Shown piece after piece: positions 1-5,508 of a stretch of DNA of 5,874 bases (position 1 is its first letter; each line of letters begins with the position of its first letter). The stretch spans positions 1 through 5,874 of the forward strand of contig WLTJ01000113.1 in NCBI GenBank assembly GCA_009705435.1, in the 5' to 3' direction. Under the pieces are notes generated by a model, which did not search any database, was not told where the DNA came from, and worked only from the letters and a program-made list of their open reading frames with translations. The position numbers were made by a program, and so were the translations under genes. The stretch is from Actinomycetota bacterium. GTDB lineage: Bacteria > Actinomycetota > Acidimicrobiia > Acidimicrobiales > Ilumatobacteraceae.

Positions 1-974
1 ATTGCTTCAAGCAAAAATTGAATGGCAATAATCTGACGCGTATGACCTAAGGCCCGGCGGATACCAATTTCCGCCGAACGTTGAATGACGGAAATTGACA
101 TCACGTTGGCGATTCCAAGACCACCTACGATGATCGCCAAAAGACCCATTGAGATGACGATGAGTTGTAATTGGCGGTCACTTTGGGCAGCAAGTTCAAG
201 GGCCTCACTTTTGATTTCAGTAGTGATTTCTTGAGGACCCCCAAGGTTGACTGCGAGACGCAAAGCATCAGCAGATTCCTTCTCGGTCCCTTCCACACAG
301 CGCACATACATTTTGTTTGGCTCTGCATCATCATCTAGAAAATCAATCTCCGCGCTGTGAAATGAAATAAAGACAGCGTTATCGAAACCTGGCTCCAATT
401 CAACAGAGTCCAAAATGCCAACGACTGCATATGGGATACCCCGAAGTTCAATTGTTCGTATTTCACCTGGGAGAAACTTAAACTCTTGCGCAAGCCCGAC
501 GCCGATGACGGCTGAGCGAGCACCCTTCTGAGCGTCAAAGTCACTGATCCAGCGACCACTCACTAAGTCGACCTCAAGGACATCAGGGAGATTTAGATCT
601 GTGCCCAAAACAGGGATGGGAACAGTCTCAAAAACATCAGAGGCTTCTTCATATGGTGAGACAACGATATTTGCTAACTCAACAACTGCACTCACCTTTT
701 CCACAGTGGTCACAGTCAGTGCTCGTTCAACGGCATCTTGAGGAAGGGTTGGGTCTTGACCACCAAAAGAACTCGATGCTGCTGCCTCAATGAGGTTGGT
801 GCCTAACTTATTCACCTTTGCCTTGAGATCGCCCTTTGCGGAATCCGTCAGTCCAACAGAGGCAATGATCGCCGCCACACCAATCATCGGACCGAGCAAC
901 AAAAGTAATGTGCGAACTTTCCGTGCGAACAAACCGTTAAAGGCGACTCGAAGCAAATCCTTGAAAGTGCTCAT
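1..974 (-). CDS. MacB-type ABC transporter permease (C-terminus cut by window edge)
   Basis: Partial membrane subunit of a MacB/FtsX-superfamily ABC transporter. 324 codons are visible from ATG at 974 and the frame stays open to base 1. The N-terminus has a short amphipathic start, then transmembrane segment 1 at about residues 20-43 (basic FARKVR followed by LLLLLG). A large extracytoplasmic MacB_PCD-like domain spans about residues 45-268. Transmembrane segment 2 lies at about 271-295 and runs into the diagnostic FtsX-domain stretch: GGLGIANVM at 284-292, then EIGIRRALG at 302-310, the cytoplasmic coupling region that contacts the ATPase. The last two membrane segments (about 75 residues in this family) should lie beyond base 1. 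The start overlaps the ATPase stop as ATGA, which indicates translational coupling and fixes the start well. Family members do not translocate substrate through the membrane but transmit ATP-driven motion to extracytoplasmic partners. The family call is firm; the substrate is unknown. Confidence 0.93.
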   Translation of the reverse strand, partial: MSTFKDLLRVAFNGLFARKVRTLLLLLGPMIGVAAIIASVGLTDSAKGDLKAKVNKLGTNLIEAAASSSFGGQDPTLPQDAVERALTVTTVEKVSAVVELANIVVSPYEEASDVFETVPIPVLGTDLNLPDVLEVDLVSGRWISDFDAQKGARSAVIGVGLAQEFKFLPGEIRTIELRGIPYAVVGILDSVELEPGFDNAVFISFHSAEIDFLDDDAEPNKMYVRCVEGTEKESADALRLAVNLGGPQEITTEIKSEALELAAQSDRQLQLIVISMGLLAIIVGGLGIANVMSISVIQRSAEIGIRRALGHTRQIIAIQFLLEA

Positions 975-1678
975 CGCCGTAAAATCTCGTCTGTGACAAT
1001 GCCACCGTCAAGCATGGAAATCTTGCGTGCAGCAGAGTTGGCAATACTGGCGTCATGGGTGACGATCACAACTGCTCGTGAAGTGGCCTGCAAACTTGAG
1101 AGAATCTCCATAACATTTGCAGCATTTTTAGAATCAAGAGCTCCTGTTGGCTCATCGGCGAGGAGAATTTTTGGTTCAGTAACAAGCGCCCGTGCTAGAG
1201 CAACACGTTGTTGCTCGCCTCCAGAGAGCTGCACCGGACGATGATCGGCGCGCTTTCCGAGTCCGACCCGCTCGAGACTTGCCATTGCCCGTTCCTTACG
1301 TTCAGCGGGTTTCAAAGAGCGATATAAAAGGGCAGTTTCAACATTGCCGAGGGCATCCAAATGGGGAATGAGATGGAATTGTTGAAAGACAAAGCCAATA
1401 CTCTGACCACGCACTCGTGTGCGCGCTGCGTCTGCTAGGCGTGTCACTTCTTCACCCCCCACGGTGATCGTCCCCTCTGTTGGGACATCCAAACATCCGA
1501 GCAGGCCGAGCATGGTTGATTTGCCCGAACCTGAAGGTCCAACGATTGACAAAAAATCTCCTGCGCGAATAACCATCGAAACATCACGTAGGGCCCATAC
1601 CGCTGCCTCCCCTGTGCCATAAACACGCGACACATGACTGAGTTCCATGAGTACCGAAGCATCAGTAACATTTGACAT
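971..1678 (-). CDS. MacB/LolD-type ABC transporter ATP-binding protein
   Basis: Cytoplasmic ATPase of 235 residues that powers the permease encoded directly downstream. All nucleotide-binding motifs are intact: Walker A GPSGSGKST at residues 47-55, Q-loop glutamines at 99-100 (FVFQQFHLIP, typical of the MacB/LolD/FtsE group), signature LSGGEQQRV at 151-159, Walker B ILLADEP at 171-177 with catalytic Glu176, D-loop GALD at 179-182 and switch His208 in VTHD. The length is normal for the group. I chose ATG at 1678, 8 bases after the adaptor stop. The frame stays open 31 codons further upstream, but that stretch overlaps the adaptor's 3' end and does not resemble the family. A second ATG at 1648 (start MELSHVSRVYG, 225 residues) is also possible, since the family often begins at this point. 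Neither start has a good Shine-Dalgarno sequence, so coupling to the adaptor gene is likely. Confidence 0.95.
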   Translation of the reverse strand: MSNVTDASVLMELSHVSRVYGTGEAAVWALRDVSMVIRAGDFLSIVGPSGSGKSTMLGLLGCLDVPTEGTITVGGEEVTRLADAARTRVRGQSIGFVFQQFHLIPHLDALGNVETALLYRSLKPAERKERAMASLERVGLGKRADHRPVQLSGGEQQRVALARALVTEPKILLADEPTGALDSKNAANVMEILSSLQATSRAVVIVTHDASIANSAARKISMLDGGIVTDEILRR

Positions 1679-1686
1679 AACAGGAA

Positions 1687-3831
1687 TCAGGGAGCCTCGG
1701 CCGCTGAGCCGGAAACGATATCGACGATGATCAATTCGTCGCCCAGTAGTCCCTCTTTGATCTCGACCCACTCACCGTCAATCAGACCGATCGTCACATT
1801 CAAACGCGTGATTGTGCCCTGATCATTGACGACCCGAACTTGATCGCCATCCGCCGAACGCAATACCGAAGCAACAGGTACGGCTAAAACCTGCAATGCT
1901 TCTGCAAGGGTGACATCGATTGAAACCGTAGCTCCATCAACAGCGTCAAAGGCGCCTGTGACTGAAACGGTCCCTTCGTACTGCTCTTCGCCACCTGGGC
2001 CAACTGTTGCGCTGTCACCTAACTCAGTGATCACGCCAGGCAGAATCTGTCCCCCAACTTTTAGGTCAACAGAGACACCCTGACCGACGACAAGTTCCGC
2101 TCGGTCAGTCGGGCTGACCTTCATTGTGATTGTAAATTCAGGCTCCGTGAGGCTGAGCACAACATTGCCTTGGAGTACAAACTCGCCTTCGTCAACTTCA
2201 ACCTTGCCAATACGCGCGGGCCATTGAGCGACCAACATATCTGAAGGTAAAAACACTACGTCGTCATTAATAGTGTCAATAAGAACTGTGACGCTTGAGG
2301 AGCCCGCCTTCATGATTACTGTCCCACTCAAAACTCGAAAGTCCTGACCATTCGTGGCTGTGCCTGACACCTGATAGTTAACTGATGTGTCTTCTGTGAC
2401 TGGCGCATCAGAAACAATTCGGAATGAACCGCTACGACCTTCGGCGATTGCTGAGCCTCCAATCAATGTCAGTTCAGGTAAATCGCCACTTTGAATAACG
2501 ACCGTGGATTTGACGTTAGATCCAAGGTAATAGCGCTTGTTTTTTCCTACAGGGGGAACATCCCCAGTGATTGTGAAAATTAAATCCTCGTCAAGTTCGA
2601 CGGCATCATCTCTTCGTATTTGGATATCGATATCAACGCTTTCATTGCCAGCATTAATTGTGTAGACATCGCTATCTGGAGTGAGGTAATCGATATCGCT
2701 TTCGGCGTTTCCAGACAGCGTGACGTTAAATCTGATGTCTCGATTGGACTTAACTGAAGTTCGAACCGTGAATGTCACAGAGGAACCCTCGTCAATGGCT
2801 TCACCACTGGCCTTCACCGTCAATAGTGGTTTCAAATCTGAACCATTGGCGGCGATAACTACGCGTACCGACTTAACCGCGCCTGACAGGTAACTCGTGT
2901 CATCGCCGAACTGTTGTGCGATAGCAAACGTAATGTCTTCTTCGTCTTCGATCACCGAATCGACAAAAACAACCGATGTAACCGAAACTGTGAGTTCGCC
3001 AGCCGGCAAGACGATATTCGTCAAAATCTCTTCGTAGTCATCGTCATTGGCGATGTCATCGCCGCCTGCTGCCGAACCACCGATAGTTAGCGCCACAGTG
3101 AGGTCTGTCAAAAGGGAGATATCAGAGGTAACTGTGAACGTCACTGGATCGCCCTCAATAACGGAATTCGAGCTCGCTGAGACAGTTAATGTCGGCTTTG
3201 TAGCAGGAGCTCCACGGAAAGTGGATCCAGTTCCAGAGGGCACTGAAGGCGTCACAACGAAGGCAGCGGTATTGGCACGTCCAACTGAGTACGCAGCACT
3301 ATTCGAAGACAACGAAACAGTGACAGTTTCATCACTCTCATTGGCCGATCCGCTATACCCGCGATCAAATTGCCACCGAGCTAATGCCGACCTCGTTTGT
3401 TCAGTGAACAACGAATCAACACTGCTAATTGAATATCCGTTGTCATTGAGAATTGTTTCCAGCTGCTTGACATCAGGTCCAACGCTTCCGACGCTGAGTT
3501 CTCTGTAGAAGGAGAAATCGCCGGCCACAGCTACTGCCGTTCGTCCGTCAAGAGCAAAAACACCATCGCCAGCTTCGACGGTGTCGCCATCTTCAACACT
3601 GATTTGACTGACTTTACCGTCGACCGCAGAGTTGATCTTTTTCGTTTCATCGCGCCGCACTTCGCCAGACACGGTCAATACATCGGAAAGATCGCGACGT
3701 TCAACAGCTCGTGGGGTGATGAGAATGTTATTGGAGGATCCACCCTCCCCGGAACCATTGAACACGAGTAGCGCCGCACCAATAAGTGCGACCAATCCCC
3801 CGGCAAGAATTATTCTCTTAGTTGTGAACAT
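1687..3831 (-). CDS. Membrane fusion (adaptor) protein with peptidoglycan-binding domain and Calx-beta insert
   Basis: Extracytoplasmic adaptor of the ABC exporter, 714 residues, about twice the length usual for the actinobacterial HlyD-like peptidoglycan-binding adaptors. Domains seen: membrane anchor 7-24; first half of a lipoyl/barrel-sandwich domain about 50-104 (VSGEVRR, then DGDTVEAGDGVFALDG); PG_binding_1-like domain about 108-158 (GSVGPDVKQLE, then RSALARWQFDRG); Calx-beta insert 165-526; second lipoyl half from about 525 (DVVFLPSDMLVAQ, then VDEGEFVLQGNVVLSL); beta barrel about 563-645; membrane-proximal domain to the C-terminus, with LAVPVASVLR at 649-658 and GEWVEIKEGL at 686-695. 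The first part lacks the alpha-helical hairpin and TolC-docking tip of Gram-negative adaptors, which fits a monoderm. The ATG directly follows the lipoprotein TAA and has a GGAG site, so this start is secure. The adaptor role follows from the core domains and the MacB-type neighbours; the purpose of the Calx-beta insert is unknown. Confidence 0.9.
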   Translation of the reverse strand: MFTTKRIILAGGLVALIGAALLVFNGSGEGGSSNNILITPRAVERRDLSDVLTVSGEVRRDETKKINSAVDGKVSQISVEDGDTVEAGDGVFALDGRTAVAVAGDFSFYRELSVGSVGPDVKQLETILNDNGYSISSVDSLFTEQTRSALARWQFDRGYSGSANESDETVTVSLSSNSAAYSVGRANTAAFVVTPSVPSGTGSTFRGAPATKPTLTVSASSNSVIEGDPVTFTVTSDISLLTDLTVALTIGGSAAGGDDIANDDDYEEILTNIVLPAGELTVSVTSVVFVDSVIEDEEDITFAIAQQFGDDTSYLSGAVKSVRVVIAANGSDLKPLLTVKASGEAIDEGSSVTFTVRTSVKSNRDIRFNVTLSGNAESDIDYLTPDSDVYTINAGNESVDIDIQIRRDDAVELDEDLIFTITGDVPPVGKNKRYYLGSNVKSTVVIQSGDLPELTLIGGSAIAEGRSGSFRIVSDAPVTEDTSVNYQVSGTATNGQDFRVLSGTVIMKAGSSSVTVLIDTINDDVVFLPSDMLVAQWPARIGKVEVDEGEFVLQGNVVLSLTEPEFTITMKVSPTDRAELVVGQGVSVDLKVGGQILPGVITELGDSATVGPGGEEQYEGTVSVTGAFDAVDGATVSIDVTLAEALQVLAVPVASVLRSADGDQVRVVNDQGTITRLNVTIGLIDGEWVEIKEGLLGDELIIVDIVSGSAAEAP
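2254..3339 (-). repeat. Calx-beta repeat array inside the adaptor, three periods, out of phase
   Basis: Protein-level repeat, residues 165-526 of the adaptor. The pieces in reading order are: a C-terminal Calx-beta fragment (165-195), a Pro/Ser/Gly/Thr linker (196-211), a whole domain (212-330), a whole domain (335-447), and an N-terminal Calx-beta fragment (452-526). Recurrent marks are an early Glu-Gly (226-227, 348-349, 464-465), a mid-domain Asp-Tyr/Phe (265-266, 381-382, 497-498), an acidic stretch (165-169, 295-299, 412-416) and a tail pattern Tyr-x-x-[Gly/Ser]-x-[Ala/Val]-[Asn/Lys]-[Thr/Ser] (181-188, 314-321, 435-442). Calx-beta domains are immunoglobulin-like beta-sandwiches that often bind calcium through such acidic residues. 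The repeats are clearly diverged in sequence, so they are not a recent DNA duplication. Boundaries are by eye, give or take a few residues. Confidence 0.8.
3358..3510 (-). other. PG_binding_1-like domain within the adaptor
   Basis: Residues 108-158 of the adaptor match the peptidoglycan-binding domain 1 pattern: Leu-Ser-x-Gly-Ser-x-Gly-Pro-Asp-Val-x-Gln-Leu-Glu, a short loop with Gly-Tyr, then Phe-Thr-Glu-Gln-Thr-Arg-x-Ala-Leu-x-Arg-Trp-Gln. In actinobacterial adaptors this domain sits between the two lipoyl halves, where Gram-negative adaptors carry a helical hairpin. It would hold the adaptor to the cell wall. The family match is clear; actual binding is inferred. Confidence 0.85.
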
Positions 3832-4512
3832 TTATGCTCCGTCCTCTATGGCGTCGTTGATTCCTGTCTCAGTGAGGCACTGATTCAGATCCCGATCGTT
3901 TAAGTCACCGTCGGCACTTTGAAATTGTGAAGGAGTGATCAAACCTGAAGCATCAATTGTGGTTTCGATCTTCCAACCTTTTTTCTTTAGGCAGTCCGCA
4001 ATAACGACAAAACCCTCATTTTTCGCCTTGATTTCCTCGGGAGTCAGATTCGCCCGACTGGTGGAGACCTCCTCGAGGACATTCACGATGTCGCTACGAG
4101 CGGCGCATTTTTGAACCACTTCCAAATAGGCCGGATCTTGGTACGCAGGGTTATTGGGGTCCTGAAGATCGCCACGTATTCCTTCACCGGCATCCTCGAG
4201 GCAGCCAGAAAAACTCTTAAATGCGTCAAAGAGTTTCAGTTCTGCGGGTCGTTTATCTTCGTTGAGGGGAATCGTGTCAGCAGTCTCACCATCGGGAACT
4301 GAGCTATCTGTTTCAACCTGAGCATCATCTTTGATCAAGGCCGGCACCAAAGTTGAACGCATTGCCGTGACCTCTTCTGGGCTCATCACTTGGATGGCGT
4401 CAACGTCTCGAATGATTGAAACAGCACTGCCGCCTGGGGCGCATGCAGACCCAGCAAACAACATCGCCGAAGCGAGTAAAAGCCATCGTGTTCGCCCCTT
4501 GAAAATCCCCAC
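3832..4512 (-). CDS. Putative lipoprotein with duplicated cysteine-pair motif, exporter-associated
   Basis: Secreted, probably lipid-anchored protein of 226 residues with no function I can name. The N-terminus is basic (KGRTR), followed by a hydrophobic stretch (residues 10-22) and GSAC with Cys24 as the likely lipidation site. The -3 residue is Gly rather than the usual Leu, so the lipobox is imperfect. A linker rich in Asp, Glu, Pro and Thr follows (about 60-90). The mature part has four further cysteines, 104, 136, 174 and 212, in two similar halves that each open with Phe-x-x-[Phe/Ile]-x-x-Cys-Leu-x-x-x-Gly (98-109 and 168-179). The pattern is reminiscent of small actinobacterial lipoproteins with a 'CMRxxG' type motif found beside MacB-like exporters; this is a memory-based resemblance. 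The start is GTG at 4512: an in-frame TAA lies four codons upstream and no ATG fits. The TAA touches the adaptor ATG, so the two proteins probably work together. Confidence 0.8.
   Translation of the reverse strand: MGIFKGRTRWLLLASAMLFAGSACAPGGSAVSIIRDVDAIQVMSPEEVTAMRSTLVPALIKDDAQVETDSSVPDGETADTIPLNEDKRPAELKLFDAFKSFSGCLEDAGEGIRGDLQDPNNPAYQDPAYLEVVQKCAARSDIVNVLEEVSTSRANLTPEEIKAKNEGFVVIADCLKKKGWKIETTIDASGLITPSQFQSADGDLNDRDLNQCLTETGINDAIEDGA
3837..3847 (-). promoter_or_regulatory. Ribosome binding site of the adaptor gene
   Basis: On the minus strand GGAG (3840-3837) lies 5 bases before the adaptor ATG, with a second purine run AGAGGA (3847-3842) just upstream. Both lie inside the last codons of the lipoprotein gene, whose TAA directly touches the ATG. 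This is the clearest Shine-Dalgarno sequence in the window; it fixes the adaptor start and suggests translational coupling to the lipoprotein. Confidence 0.7.
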
Positions 4513-4518
4513 TAGAAA

Positions 4519-4524
4519 ACTTTA
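4519..4524 (-). promoter_or_regulatory. Candidate -10 element for leaderless transcript of the exporter cassette
   Basis: The 27-base gap between the acyltransferase stop and the lipoprotein GTG contains TAAAGT (minus strand, 4524-4519). It fits the actinobacterial TANNNT -10 pattern and ends exactly six bases before the GTG. This is the spacing expected if transcription begins at the first base of the start codon. No Shine-Dalgarno sequence precedes this GTG, which agrees with leaderless translation. No convincing -35 box is seen, and a six-base match can arise by chance. If real, the exporter cassette has its own promoter besides read-through from the lipid genes. Confidence 0.35.
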
Positions 4525-4539
4525 GTTGACCCGCACGAT

Positions 4540-5496
4540 TCAAACCTCATCGTTGTCGATGTTTGTGTCGCTCATTATCTGATGCGGGTATCCCGGATCG
4601 CTGGGCCAATTTGGCTGCAGAAGGTGCCACTGTGACGGTGCTTTGCGAATCAAAGCTTCGAGTTCATGAGCCAGGTTCTGAGTAATTCGCGAAACGTCAG
4701 GTCGTAAACGGCCTTGGCGTTCACAGTCCATGGGGGCACCGATAATCCCGTGGTGACCCAGGTTCCGATCAGTGAAAAAAGCCGCTGTTGGCAGGAGTGC
4801 GGCACCCGTTCGTAATGCCAGAGTTGCTGGCCCAGCGGGAAGTGTTGTCGTTTCCCCGAAGAACTTTACCGGGATACCACCACCCGTCAGATCTCGATCA
4901 CTTAACAAGCAAACAACTTCATTATTTCTAAGGGCACGGAGCACTTCTGTACCGGCGCTGGGTCCAAGTGGGATCACTGTCATGCCGAACTTTCTCCGTA
5001 AATCAGCAAACCATTCAAAGAGAGCGGGTGGTTGAATCGCCTCAACAACCACGGTCATTTTAACCCCTGTGTCCACAGCCCAACGGCCCATCCATTCCCA
5101 TCCACCTAAATGTGGCAACGCAAATATTGCACCGTTGCCCCGCTCAAGGGCTGGGAGTAAATTCTCGGTGTAACCATCAATCGTCGTTGTGGCTGCGACT
5201 TTGTCGGCTGTGCGTGACGGCAAACGAAAACTCTCAAGATAGTAATGAGCGTAACTTTGAAAGACCTCTCTCGCCATTTTCCGAATCTCCGCCTGGTTGG
5301 CCTGTGGATTTACGCGGCGCATATGACGCTCAACCATCATCCGCTTATCGCTTGAGGACCAAAAGGCAGGCAAACTAATCGCCGAACTGACGACCCCCGT
5401 GGCCGCATTTGGTACGACTCGTGACAACAACGATCCGAATTTATAAGCGCCAACGATGAGCGAATTATTGAGAGATTGCTGAACCTGCGACACCAC
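4540..5496 (-). CDS. LpxL/HtrB-PatA family acyltransferase, probable phosphatidylinositol mannoside acyltransferase
   Basis: Membrane-associated lipid acyltransferase of 318 residues, the usual length for PatA and LpxL relatives. In actinobacteria PatA transfers an acyl chain from acyl-CoA to a mannose of phosphatidylinositol mannoside. Visible marks: the catalytic His-x4-Glu at 129-134 in ALPHLGGWEWMG; RRKFGMTVIPLG at 167-178; LSDRD at 198-202; FFGETTTLPAGPA at 212-224, forming the acceptor-side pocket; and the C-terminal QWHLLQPNW at 289-297. A hydrophobic N-terminal part without a cleaved signal peptide fits membrane association. The start is GTG at 5496, with a second GTG as the next codon; an in-frame TAA at 5511-5509 (the pgsA stop) rules out any longer form. 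No Shine-Dalgarno sequence is visible. The position 12 bases after a phosphatidylinositol-phosphate-synthase-like gene supports the PatA role, although pimA does not follow. Acyl acceptor specificity is inferred from this context. Confidence 0.88.
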   Translation of the reverse strand: MVSQVQQSLNNSLIVGAYKFGSLLSRVVPNAATGVVSSAISLPAFWSSSDKRMMVERHMRRVNPQANQAEIRKMAREVFQSYAHYYLESFRLPSRTADKVAATTTIDGYTENLLPALERGNGAIFALPHLGGWEWMGRWAVDTGVKMTVVVEAIQPPALFEWFADLRRKFGMTVIPLGPSAGTEVLRALRNNEVVCLLSDRDLTGGGIPVKFFGETTTLPAGPATLALRTGAALLPTAAFFTDRNLGHHGIIGAPMDCERQGRLRPDVSRITQNLAHELEALIRKAPSQWHLLQPNWPSDPGYPHQIMSDTNIDNDEV

Positions 5497-5508
5497 TTTG
5501 ATGGCCGA

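Noticed and set aside
125..559. Two short minus-strand frames within the permease region
   Set aside because: They are in a different frame from the permease, whose frame is open from 974 to base 1 and carries MacB/FtsX motifs throughout.
1679..1771. A 31-residue N-terminal extension of the ATPase to an upstream ATG at 1771
   Set aside because: The extension overlaps the adaptor's C-terminal codons, is rich in Arg and Gly in a way that reflects out-of-frame reading, and does not resemble the start of the ABC ATPase family.
2254..3339. A recent tandem DNA duplication, or a phage or CRISPR-like repeat array
   Set aside because: The similarity is only at the level of protein motifs; no repeated DNA words of meaningful length were seen between the periods.
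3047..3508. A 153-codon open frame on the plus strand
   Set aside because: It lies fully inside the adaptor gene, antisense to the Calx-beta region. Its translation shows no recognisable domain, while the minus strand encodes clear domains.
4513..4539. Rho-independent terminator between the lipid genes and the exporter cassette
   Set aside because: The gap is only 27 bases and shows no stable inverted repeat followed by a T-run, so read-through is likely.
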